64,000 bases of DNA from Salvia splendens (taxonomy: Eukaryota; Streptophyta; Magnoliopsida; Lamiales; Lamiaceae), in assembly GCF_004379255.2 (NCBI RefSeq), contig NC_056046.1, forward strand, positions 12,772,001-12,836,000, read 5' to 3'. Numbering within the stretch: the first letter of the stretch is position 1; the number at the start of each line of letters is the position of its first letter. Both the position numbers and the translations under genes were made by a program. The notes below the pieces were generated by a model. The model was given only the letters and a program-made list of their open reading frames with translations, was not told the origin of the DNA and did not search any database. Shown here one piece after another: positions 55,401 to 64,000 of this stretch.

Positions 55401-56622
55401 AGTGAGCTTCAAAAAGTACATCTACTGAGGGAGGGAACACAAACTAACCTCAAGTGCCTTGCAGACTTTATCCACCTCTGGAGCATAGTTAATCTTCTGG
55501 GATGTCATTATAAGTTCTAGAACACCTACACAAGACTGCCCAGAAGGCTCAAATACTGGCAAAGCTAAAGTTCCTCTGACATTGTAATTTAAAGCATGGC
55601 TAAGGCGAGGAAATTCTTTGCTGGTATAATACTGGACATTTGGTGTCCATTCCGGCAACTTTTGCCGAAACACACGTCCTGGAAGTCCGAGGTCCCCGTC
55701 AGTATCTCCGTCCACTGAGAACATATACGACAGAGAAACCAATCTATACTGATGGAGTCCATTACTATTGGGGTCAAGTACAAAAGGTTGGCCTGAAGTA
55801 GTTAGAACATATCGGCTACCATTCTTGACTGGCGCCCAAACCTGAGCCAAAACATGCTGCTCAGTCAAATCCTTGAAATAGCGAAGAGCCTGAGTCATCC
55901 TTTGCTTTATTATGCAAGATCCATCCGGATTGTCAATAGGCACCAACCCCATCAATGGAGTAGGCAGCTTTTTCTTGTCATAATTTTCATGTGCACCTTC
56001 GGTTGCTGCATCGGGATTACCAGAATCTGTACAGAAAGGCGCAATCATTAACTAAAACATTTCCCCCCAAAAAACACAGGGTAAGTCGAGCAATCTACTC
56101 TAATACAGAAGTAATTTCATAAGTATTTTTCTCGATTCATGAATTGAAGAACAATAAATTATGAAACAGCCACTACAGCAGCTTTTGAATTGCCATTAGA
56201 ACAAGGCAGTGTGAAGCTCCAATCGAAAAGTAAACTTTCTCATTTATAAGTCAGTTAAGTAAAATCCAAATAAAACATAAGTAGTAATTATCTACATAAG
56301 ATATCAAATCAGAAGAATTAAAGGCGTTTTGGGTGCAATACAAGATGGAGTCAAGTATGTAAATGAAAATGAGTTAAGCAGAAGAATCGGTACAGGAGAA
56401 GATCTTGGAGGAGTCGGAGAAGCGAAAAGCGGGAGCAGCGACGGTGTTATTGTCATCGGAAAAGGCCCAGAGAGGGGAGCAGGGCTGGTCGGAGGTGGAG
56501 AGGAGGAAGGGAGGGGCGGCGAAGATGTGATCCAAGGGCCAGGAGGCGTCGAGATCGAGATCGAGATCCATGAGGAGGTCCGGGGGGTGAGGAGGGCGGC
56601 GGGAGGAGTCATGTTGGGGCAT
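52432..56622 (-). CDS. NLP: NIN-like RWP-RK transcription factor, NLP6/7 type
   Basis: Five exons on the minus strand, 56622-56394, 56026-55449, 54730-54683, 54602-53705 and 53579-52432, join in phase to 966 aa, close to Arabidopsis NLP7 (about 960). The N-terminus contains [16 protein letters not shown] and [15 protein letters not shown] [14 protein letters not shown], typical of the NLP6/7 group. A GAF-like nitrate-response region lies at ~100-550 ([31 protein letters not shown]-like [18 protein letters not shown]). The RWP-RK DNA-binding domain spans ~557-610, split by intron 4 ([20 protein letters not shown] / [14 protein letters not shown]). The PB1 interaction domain is ~868-952 ([18 protein letters not shown]). 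The family binds nitrate-responsive elements and is held in the nucleus on nitrate. I cannot decide between NLP6 and NLP7. An overlapping upstream ORF is noted separately. Confidence 0.94.
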
Positions 56623-56674
56623 ATTGATGAGTGGAGGAGAGAGAGAGATGGTGAAATGGTGATTCCAGCTCCAT
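56609..56674 (-). promoter_or_regulatory. Upstream ORF overlapping the NLP start codon
   Basis: An ATG at 56674 opens a 21-codon frame ([20 protein letters not shown]...) in another phase. It ends at TGA 56611-56609, past the main ATG at 56622-56620. If the transcript includes it, it would reduce initiation at the first main ATG and could favour the in-frame ATG at 56571 (MDLDLDLD). Whether the leader extends this far is not shown by sequence alone. Confidence 0.45.
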
Positions 56675-56708
56675 TTAGCAAATATTGGGGGAATCTATAG
56701 TAAATAGT

Positions 56709-56727
56709 CGTCTCTCTCTCTCTCTCT
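56709..56727. repeat. CT microsatellite at the NLP 5' end
   Basis: A (TC)n run lies about 90 bp upstream of the NLP start codon, reading as (GA)n on the coding strand. GA/CT tracts are common in plant leaders and promoters. From here to 57605 the DNA is AT-rich with no gene seen; a GAGGGAGTA near 57121 hints at another Stowaway end. Confidence 0.7.
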
Positions 56728-57605
56728 ACTCTACTTGCTCAGGGATAAACAATGGGGAATTGTTCCCCTGTTCCACGCCCTCTCCGGCCCGGCCCCACTC
56801 TTCTCTTTCCCACCATTTCTATATTTTTAATTGCAATTTTATTTATTTTTGGATCTTTCCATGATTTTGATTTACGAAATTAGTTTATGGATAATGTAAT
56901 TACTCACTATTAAATTTTGCTACTAGAAAAGTCAGTCCTATTTGAGTTTCTTTTGGATAATATTGTTTTTTATCTTCCGTAACTAACTTTTAAAAGAATG
57001 GAAGAAAGGCTGTAAACTAATTTTGGGAAAATGAGGGTAAAATATAGTATTCGTCAAACTGTTTTACAAAATGGTGGCAAAATTGAATTTGGATTAGTTT
57101 TGTAATTTTGTGAGGAATCGAGGGAGTATTGGTAGGCGTGCTGTACGTAAGAATTGCCCATACGGTTAGGGTTCATGTTTAAACTGCAGCTTAATTAAAC
57201 AATGAAGAAAAAATGAAAAGATCTTTTTTCTTTTTTGTGCGTGTGCGAGTTCGGTGTCCACTAAATGCAAGTTCATGTTTCCTAACAAAATATGTTCACT
57301 AAATTATCTACATTTGGAAAATGGGTCGTCTCATAATATTTCATATAAAGCCAACCGTATTTTCTAATTTGATGATTATAATACATCAAATTATTTTGTA
57401 TACATCAAGGAAGCCCGTGACTGCTGAAATATTGTCAATAAGGAAGCATAAAATATACCGGAATTAAGGTCACATGAAATATGTAGGGGATGTATATATA
57501 TTGTCATTGTAATCGTAAAACATTAAATTAAATCTAAACTGAATTTTGTACAAATAGAGTTTTTTTTGTTAAATCCTCTACCTATCCAAGGCCCCCACAC
57601 ATTCC

Positions 57606-57955
57606 GGTCCGACAGTATTGTGAGGGGTGTTAAATCAGGATACGCAGTGACCCGCTAAGGGGTTTCGTACCCTCTAAGAGGCCTCACACTTGTGCCTGAG
57701 AGGTATCGCAGGGCCGGTCCGACAGTATTGTGAGGGGTGTTAAATCAGGGTACGCAGTGACCCGCTAAGGGGCTGCGTATCCTCTAAGGGGCCTCACACT
57801 TGTGCCTGAGATGTGTTACAGGGTGTTAAATCAGGGTACGCAGTGACCCGCTAAGGGGCCTCACACTTGTGCCTGGGAGGTATTGCAAGGGTGTTAAATC
57901 ATGGTACGCTGTGACCTTACAATTGTGTCTGAGAGGTGTTGCAACTACACGACAG
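57606..57955. repeat. Tandem repeat, period about 110 bp
   Basis: GGTCCGACAGTATTGTGAGG starts at 57606 and again at 57716. The shared unit includes GTTAAATCAGG, ACGCAGTGACCCGCTAAGG and CCTCACACTTGTGCCTGAG. Two further shortened units follow, near 57825 and 57890. Units get shorter and more diverged to the right. It is more GC-rich than its surroundings. No coding frame or transposon ends were seen, so this is a local minisatellite of unknown origin. Confidence 0.85.
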
Positions 57956-58221
57956 TAATGAGATTTGATCCTTAGCCAATCATACAAAAATCTGTCCCTC
58001 CGAAACCAACTGCGCTCTACCTATATCATAGTATAATGTTGCTCATGTCAGAAACATAATTCTCCAGACACCGGCAATAACGTACAAAAAGCCATTTCTA
58101 GCTTTTCATATCCTAGTAATTGGTGTCTTTTAATAGTAGTCTTTTTTCTGTATATTGCTATACATAGTTAGTGAGAAAGTATAAGCACAAAAACTCTGTA
58201 CGTGGGCACAAGTCTCAATTA

Positions 58222-59097
58222 CTCCCTCCGTCCTTGAAAATTTGTCCCAATTTACCATTTAGGTCCGTCCCTGAAAATTTATCCCACTTCAAACTTACTA
58301 AAAATAGACATATCTATTTAGTCCTCCACATTCTTGTTATTTGCACTTTGCCCCTCTCAATTACAATCGAGTGATGCATTTTGCATTCCACCCTTTCGCC
58401 TCCCTCATTACTCCACCGACGCCTTCACTCTACACAACCACCCACCGCCTCCTTCACCAATGCACAACCACCCACCGCCCTGCGAGGTAGAAAATCGACG
58501 CCTTCCCCGACCAAGCAGTCGGGGGTAACAACGGAGGAAAAGTGGAGAAAACGCGGCGGCTACTGTGAAACAGCAGTGACCACGCCGGAGAAAGGAACGA
58601 CGGTCGCGAACACGCCGGAGGAGAGAGAGGAGCAAGAGTCGGCGCCGCTGCCTCCGAGTTTTCGACGGTAGGCCAGAGGTTGGGAAGGTCCGAGCTGGCT
58701 GGTTTGGAGAGAAAATCCGAGAGAGAGGAGGACCGGCGACAAGGGGGCCGGAATCTCCACCGTGCGTCCGCTAAGTCGCCGGGAAAAGGGGCGCCGATCG
58801 AAGAGCTAGGGTTTCGTCTGGGAAATTTTGAGGAATTGGGGAAGAAAATAAAATGTGAATTAAAGGGGGGGTGTTGGCTGATGGGTGTTAGGGAGTATAT
58901 TTAGTTTTAGGTCAAATGCATTATTCTATTTGGATGTAAGGGAGTATATTTAATCACACCTCATTTAAACAAAATAAAAGAAATGCATCCATGTGGGACC
59001 CAAACTCCACTACACTCTTTCATTTAATACAAAGTCAAACAACTCCTTAAAACTCGTGCCCGGTCAAACCGGGACTAATTTTGGGGGACGGAGGGAG
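58222..59097. mobile_element. Stowaway-ended (Tc1/mariner-like) element with GC-rich interior
   Basis: CTCCCTCCGTCC at 58222 and its complement GGACGGAGGGAG ending at 59097 are standard Stowaway termini, each flanked by TA. At 876 bp it is longer than a typical Stowaway MITE. The outer ~150 bp are AT-rich and match the class, but 58380-58860 is GC-rich with open frames on both strands (96 and 75 codons). These frames show no family I recognise. The interior may be captured genomic DNA. Confidence 0.8.
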
Positions 59098-59156
59098 TAT
59101 TATTTAGAACATTTTCATTTATATTAATTTTACCATCTTTATTATTTAGAACATTA

Positions 59157-59839
59157 GAGCATCCGCAGCGGTGCTCTGGCGGAAGAGTAGCCGCACGCAG
59201 TACCGTCGGCAAGAGCACGTCTATGCTCACCGTTGTGCTCTTGCCGACGGCACGGCCGTGCCGAAGAGCACGCCTACGTGGCGCATTCTACTTGGACTTG
59301 TTTTTATTCCATTAAATGTATTTTTTTAAATCATAAAAAATTGAAAATAATCCCGAAAAAAGAAAAAAAATATTTTCGGATTCCCAAAAATATAGTCGTT
59401 TTTTTACCTTTTTTCAAATTTTGTTGATTTAAAAAAAATATATTTTCGGATTCCCAAAAATATAGTCATCTATAAATACCCACATTCATCATCCATTCTT
59501 TACATCAAATTATCTCTCATTCATACTTCAATTTTTTTATTATGAATTTAATTATATATTTTTTAATTTTTAGGATTTTAATTACGTAATTTTTAATTTT
59601 TTAGTAATTTGTAATAGTATTTCGGGTATTTTTAATGCATTTTAATATTGTAGAAATGTTTTTAGTAATTGAAGTATTTAAATTGAATAATAGAATTGTG
59701 AGACCCTTGAGCATGCTCTTGTGGAAAAGCATGAATGTAGGTGGTGTGCTCTTGCGTAAGAGCATGGAGTAAAAAATGAATAAAAGTGGGTACGGGCCGA
59801 CATCCATGCTCTTGCCAAAAAGCACGGATGTGGATGCTC
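59157..59839. mobile_element. Harbinger MITE, deletion derivative keeping a promoter
   Basis: TIRs GAGCATCCGCAGCGGTGCTC and the complement of CACGGATGTGGATGCTC are flanked by TTA at 59154-59156 and 59840-59842. The ends match the second Harbinger family (37352 and 62788). A TATAAATA at 59471-59478 and a short leader are followed at once by the AT-rich tail (GGATTTTAATTACGTAATTT), so the coding region has been removed while promoter and tail stay. Confidence 0.85.
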
Positions 59840-59842
59840 TTA

Positions 59843-60853
59843 TAGTGCAGACGCATACACATGTATCCACCTCAAATGTATAATTATAGTACTATTTTAT
59901 AAAAATAAACTTACATTATTATAACTTTGTAAAATCTTAATTTTAAAGAAATGAGAGTCATAGAAAAGTAAATTTATTATGAAATTGATCGGACAAAGCT
60001 AAATAATTCATTTATTAGAAAATAAATGAGGGAGGTATTTTTTTCTGAGTGGGAGGCCCCTTATGCTTTGCTTCCTTGTTTTTATCTGAGTAATAATTCA
60101 ATCAACTGTGCAATTATTAATAGAAATTTATATAAGTTTTTATTATATGTACTGCAAGTGCAAGTGGGTGGATAAAGGAAAATAGATTAGAGCTTTGTTA
60201 TGTTATATTTTATGTTAATGTGTTTAGGAAACTTGGTTTGCTTGACTGGTTTCATAAATAAATGAAAGTTTAAACCTACTTTAATCATGCCCATTAAATT
60301 ACATAATTTGATGGTGATTTTTTCGCTAATAAAATGTATACATGGGAGATGGACCACTTAATTAAAAAGATATTGCTAACCCTGGTTCTCACAATTGTGC
60401 ATTGACAACACATATTTAAATAATAGTATTGCAATGAAAGAGAATATTAATATCAGAGTTTAGATAGTGAGTTCATGTTAAAATAGTACTATCATTCACT
60501 CTTATAAAAGAGAAGGACCTTAATTCTTTTCTTAAGATTTGCCAATAATGTCATGATCGCTTCCCTCGATTTGCAGGAAAAAAAATAAAATAGAAGACGT
60601 CAAACGAAGTAATTTAAGATATTTTTCAAAACTTAAGTCGCAATATTACAATTTTTTTTCTCATCGAAGTAAAAAAAAAACCTTCTTCATCTCTCGTTTA
60701 TTCACTTCAAACTAGAACCCATTTTCACCTAATAGTTCCCTCTCTAAAACAAAATTTATGTTATAAATCCTCCGATGCACCAATTTGATAGGTCTCGTGC
60801 TAGAATCAAAAGTCACAAGACTCACAAGTCAACTATGTTCATAAATGAAAGTA
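59843..60853. other. AT-rich intergenic sequence
   Basis: No gene, transposon ends or RNA gene could be recognised in this kilobase. It separates the MITE at 59157 from the transposase-bearing Harbinger element. Confidence 0.6.
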
Positions 60854-61052
60854 TAAGAGCATCTCCAGTGGGCGGACATCCCACTAGGACATCCCAAAAA
60901 CACCTCCTGCCACGTCACTAGGACTTCCCATCCCACTGCCACGTCACTAGGACATCCCCTCCTATGTCCGCCCTTCCCACTAGGACATCCCGCAATTAAA
61001 AAAATCATACATTTACAAATAAAACAATTTACATTTAAGGAAATAAAATTTG

Positions 61053-61237
61053 ACGTCAACCCCTCCGAGTCCAAACCTCATACATTATTCGAAAAAATTA
61101 CGGGAAAAATTAACAACTTCATCGGAAAAATTAACAACTTCATCGGAAAAAACATACATGATTCGAAAAAAAAAATTGCATACTAATAAAAAAAAACTTC
61201 ATACATTATCACGTCAACCCCTCCGAGTCCAAACCTC
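61053..61237. repeat. Direct repeat of the transposase stop region in its 3' UTR
   Basis: A 27-bp sequence beginning ACGTCAACCCCTCCGAGTCC occurs at 61211-61237, where it covers the last transposase codons and stop, and again at 61053-61079 in the 3' UTR. Between them a 20-bp unit (AAATTAACAACTTCATCGGA) is also tandemly repeated. These look like local slippage or repair duplications. Confidence 0.8.
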
Positions 61238-62497
61238 TTCGATGATATCCTGCTGAAGTCGAACATGGGCATCTGTTTGCCGCATGTCGGCAAATGCACG
61301 CAGCCGCGCGACCTCTCCATGAGGTACCCCCATATTCACATTCGCGGTGGCCACGCCGTGACTTGGACCTGCACCCATATCATCTTCGTTGGTCCACTGA
61401 GTCAGTTCCGCAGCTTCATTTTCGACAATCATGTTGTGCATTATGATACATGCGTACATGATATCGCCGATGTTGGGAATATACCACTGCCGTGCAGGAC
61501 CCTTCACAACCGCCCACCGACTCTGGAGCACACCAAATGCCCGCTCCACATCCTTGCGCGCTGCTTCCTGACGGCTCGCAAAGTATGTCTTCTTTTGTCC
61601 GAACGGATGCTTGATTGACTTCACAAAGACGGGCCAGTTTGGGTATATCTCATCCGCCAAATAGTACCCCATATTATGCTGGTTGCCGTTGGCGACGAAA
61701 CTGATGGCGGGACCAACGCCATTGCACTGAGCGTTGAACAGGGGCGACGACTGGAGAACGTTGATGTCGTTGTTGGACCCGGCGACTCCAAAATAAGCAT
61801 GCCATATCTACAACCGGTAGTCAGCTACAGCTTCAAGGATCATCGTGGGATGCTTGGCTTTGAAGCCGGTAGTGTACATCCCCTTCCAGGCGGCGGGGCA
61901 GTTCTTCCACTCCCAATGCATACAATCTATGCTGCCCAACATCCCAGGGAACCCGTGCACCGACCCATGCATATCTATCAGCATCTGGCAGTCTTCGGGG
62001 CTCGGACTCCGAAGATACCGCTCCCCGAATATCGCTCTCACGCCCGCGCAAAAATTCTGCTGACACTCGACGGCTGTCGACTCGCCAATGTGGAGGTACT
62101 CGTCAAACATGTCGGTCGCGCCTCCATACGCCAATTGTCTGATTGCGACAGTGCACTTCTGCAAGGGCGTGAGTCCGGGTTTGCCAGCTGCATCCTCTCT
62201 GATCCTAAAATACAGGTATCTTCTCTCTAAAGCACCCACGATGTGCAGAAACAGCGGACGATGCATCCTAAAGCGTCGCCGGAATAAGGCTTCCCCAAAA
62301 CGCGGTTTCGGAGCGAAGTAGTCCGCATACAACCGAATATGTGCAGCAATGTGGTCACGGGGTACTTGAGTTCGACGATGGATCGGCCGAGGTACCGCCG
62401 CCTGCTGCCGCCGCTGCAACCTCTGTTGTAGCAGCCTCTCTATCGCACCTTCAACAACGACCTCCAACTCATTCTCGCTATCACTTTCACTAGACAT
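61214..62497 (-). pseudogene. PIF/Harbinger DDE transposase with one in-frame stop
   Basis: The minus-strand frame starts at MSSESDSENELEVVV (62497) and runs 428 codon positions with one internal TAG at 61810-61808. Both sides are in the same frame. Recognisable parts are a helical N-terminal segment with FRRRFRMHRPLFLHIVGALE, the first catalytic Asp in GSIDCMHWEWKNCP, the second in GSNNDINVLQSSP, the Glu in VERAFGVLQSRW, and the C-terminal CIIMHNMIVENE. The stop falls after AVADYRL, between the first two catalytic residues, and could come from a TGG codon. The enzyme would cut at TIRs and insert at TWA with its ORF1 partner. As it stands, only readthrough would give activity; other copies in the genome may be intact. 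Confidence 0.9.
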
Positions 62498-62984
62498 TCT
62501 AGATATACTTGAAATTAGAGATGTAGAGAGAGTAACTTGTTAACACAAGTGGTGCGAATGAAATAAAATTCGACGAGCCGTATATATAGAGTTTAAAAAA
62601 AAATTAAAAACGGGACGTCCGACTGGACGCTACAATGGCGGACGTCCGCCCGCCCGTCGCGCCGACGTCCGAGGACACCCGACGTCCTAACGGGACGTCC
62701 GTATCCGACCCTAAACGCCACAATGGCGGACGTCCCGGTCGCCCGTCGCAACGTCCGACCGGACGTCCGCCATTGGAGATGCTCTAAGAACATCCACAAC
62801 CGTGCTCTTGCCAGCGGCACGGTTGTGAGCCCGACCCCACTTTTTCTGTCTGCTCTCTGGCAAGAGCACAACACCCACAGCTGTGCTCTTCCGCAAGGAC
62901 GAGCACAATTAATTTAAAATTCAATTACACAAAAACATTTCCATAATACTAAAATTCATTAAAAAAACCACAATAAATATTACA

Positions 62985-63135
62985 AATTACAAATAAAATA
63001 AAAAAGACATAATTAAAATCCTAAAAATAAAAAATTACATAATTAAAATCCTAAAAATTAAAAATTACATAATTAAAATACTAAAAATTAAAATTTACAT
63101 AATTAAACTCCTAAAAATTAAAAATTACATGATTA
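62985..63135. repeat. AT-rich tandem repeat in Harbinger tail (second copy)
   Basis: Units containing AAAAATTACATAATTAAAAT with a period near 30 bp, the same as those at 37535-37710. They lie between the left TIR and the ORF1 stop. Confidence 0.8.
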
Positions 63136-63239
63136 TTGGCTAATATTACCCGAGGAAGACTACGCATCCGGCGGCACCAACCCCAATTGTTTTTTGAGAC
63201 CCAATATCATGTCCTCGTGCGTTTGAAGTTGCGTGGGGG

Positions 63240-64000
63240 TCATAGTTGACCTATCGGCCATATTGAGTTGGGCCAAAAGGGCCCACAACGAGTTGTTCGA
63301 GGTGGAGGTGGAACATAGGGTGCGGGTTCGGGGGCGGGGGCCGATGGAGTCGCGGAGCGCCGGCGGTCGGCAGCCGCCTTATTCCTTCCTTGCGGTCGGC
63401 GTTGGGAACCGCTTGGTCCGGCGTCGGGGCTACCCAAGTTAGCTCCGACGAGTTGGCTAGCCACTTCTTCGGAGCCGGAGTCGGATAGGGATACCGACCT
63501 TGACCATTTGGAGGAGCCGCTCGAGGAGGATGTTACGCCTCCCATATACCTCGGGTGGAACCGCGTTTCCTGCCAAACGTTGAGGTACTTGAACGACTTA
63601 CCGTTCAAGGATTGGTAGGTGCTCAGCGCGGCAATGATGATGTCGACTTCACTCCGGCCGCTCTCGGCATTCCGCGACTCCTGGAGGAAATAGCCATTGA
63701 ACTTGCCAATTTCTTCGTTGGCTCGGCCGATGCAGTTGCGCACCATACTCTCATTGCGCTCGATCGTTCCCGGCGGTCGGTTTGCATTGTACCGGCGAGA
63801 GACGCGCCACCAAAAGTGATCGCTGGATTGGTTTGTGCCAACCGCCACATCTTCGGAGATTTCGAAGTACGCCTTGAACAATTTATCCATCTCCGCCGGA
63901 GTGTACGGTGTTCGGACACCGCTACGAGTAGGAGCCGGCAGAGTTTGGGAGGGGGCGGTCTGCCTAGGCTCCGGATGTCCACCCGTATCGCCCTTCGGAG
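63240..64000 (-). CDS. Harbinger ORF1 protein, second family (5' end outside window)
   Basis: The frame is open from the window edge to the stop at 63242-63240, about 253 codons. It reads GVRTPYTPAEMDKLFKAYFE, then the Myb/SANT-like region SSDHFWWRVSRRYNANRPPG, ERNESMVRNCIGRANEEIGK and GRSEVDIIIAALSTYQSL, then a Ser-rich and Pro-rich C-terminal part ending FWPNSIWPIGQL. An ATG at 63890 is internal, not the likely start. It resembles plant GST T3-like/Harbinger ORF1 proteins and differs clearly from the Met/Gly-rich ORF1 at 30.8 and 50.1 kb. No stops interrupt it, unlike the copy at 37.8 kb. Confidence 0.82.
   Translation of the reverse strand, partial: PKGDTGGHPEPRQTAPSQTLPAPTRSGVRTPYTPAEMDKLFKAYFEISEDVAVGTNQSSDHFWWRVSRRYNANRPPGTIERNESMVRNCIGRANEEIGKFNGYFLQESRNAESGRSEVDIIIAALSTYQSLNGKSFKYLNVWQETRFHPRYMGGVTSSSSGSSKWSRSVSLSDSGSEEVASQLVGANLGSPDAGPSGSQRRPQGRNKAAADRRRSATPSAPAPEPAPYVPPPPRTTRCGPFWPNSIWPIGQL

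Larger units (their letters stand above)
60857..62784 (-). mobile_element. Harbinger element carrying only the DDE transposase
   Basis: This 1,928-bp element has TIRs GAGCATCTCCAGTG (left) and GAGCATCTCCAATG (right, complemented) with TAA at 60854-60856 and 62785-62787. Its gene runs on the minus strand. The promoter end (62784-62530) with GGACGTC motifs, TATA (62588-62581) and GTTAACAAGTT leader corresponds to that of ORF1 copies A and B. The tail end with GTCCTAGTG motifs corresponds to theirs too. Between them lies only the transposase. No ORF1 is present. Confidence 0.92.
62788..64000 (-). mobile_element. Second-family Harbinger element, cut by the window edge
   Basis: Starts GAACATCCACAACCGTGCTC right after the TAA that also ends the transposase element, so the two are joined end to end. 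It matches the element at 37352: same terminal sequence, a tandem-repeat tail and ORF1 on the minus strand. Its promoter end lies beyond the window. Confidence 0.85.

Noticed and set aside
52432..56622. Assignment of the RWP-RK gene as NIN itself or an RKD factor
   Set aside because: The full GAF-like N-terminus and C-terminal PB1 domain exclude RKD, and the [16 protein letters not shown] start fits the NLP6/7 group better than NIN.
57606..57955. CRISPR-like spaced repeats
   Set aside because: Units are contiguous ~110-bp tandem copies without unique spacers, and the DNA is a plant nuclear genome.
61265..62321. Plus-strand frames opposite the transposase
   Set aside because: Antisense shadows; the minus strand holds the conserved DDE motifs.

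Overview
The window is nuclear DNA of a flowering plant, most likely a eudicot. The evidence is AT-rich intergenic DNA, GT-AG introns, plant gene families (a NIN-like RWP-RK/PB1 factor, a kinesin light chain-related TPR protein, glutamine-dependent NAD synthetase) and plant transposons (Athila-like Ty3, Ty1-copia, PIF/Harbinger, Stowaway and Mutator-like MITEs). I cannot name the species. No bacterial-style operons, CRISPR arrays or rRNA were seen.

Layout. 1-11.4 kb: a MITE with a 9-bp target duplication, split by a complete 10.3-kb Athila-like Ty3/gypsy element (two LTRs, tRNA-Asp-type primer site, one gag-pol frame with a single internal stop, no env-like frame). 11.4-13.5 kb: possible remains of a minus-strand spliced gene. 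13.5 kb: tRNA-Gly(CCC). 14.3-26.4 kb: two tandem 13-exon NAD synthetase genes. The first is canonical (727 aa). The second (701 aa) keeps its frame, all splice sites and the glutaminase Glu/Lys/Cys, but has lost the SGGxDS PP-loop and other synthetase-site residues. 26.4-35.5 kb: a transposon graveyard with MITEs, an LTR fragment, Harbinger and Stowaway remnants, an 0.8-kb foldback and an intact Harbinger element carrying only the Myb-like ORF1. 35.6-41.8 kb: a three-exon KLCR gene whose 4.1-kb first intron holds two transposons. 44.0-49.3 kb: an apparently intact Ty1-copia element with LTRs that look identical and a GTTTT target duplication. 49.8-51.8 kb: a second ORF1-only Harbinger element. 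52.4-56.6 kb: a five-exon NLP6/7-type gene on the minus strand. 57.6-64 kb: tandem repeats, a Stowaway-ended element with GC-rich cargo, a promoter-retaining MITE, a Harbinger element carrying only the DDE transposase, and an end-to-end second-family Harbinger element cut by the window edge.

Two results stand out. First, one Harbinger family is present as separate elements that share TIRs, TATA leader, 3' tail and TAA target duplications, yet each carries only one of the two proteins a Harbinger normally needs (ORF1 in two copies, transposase in one). This looks like a split, mutually dependent transposon system. Second, the tandem NAD synthetase duplicate looks like a preserved pseudo-synthetase that may keep only its glutaminase half.

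The host genes (NADSYN, KLCR, NLP) have unrelated roles: NAD biosynthesis, cortical microtubule/cellulose synthase coupling and nitrate signalling. They are not an operon-like unit. All exon coordinates come from reading splice signals and phase by eye; no alignment or transcript evidence was available.
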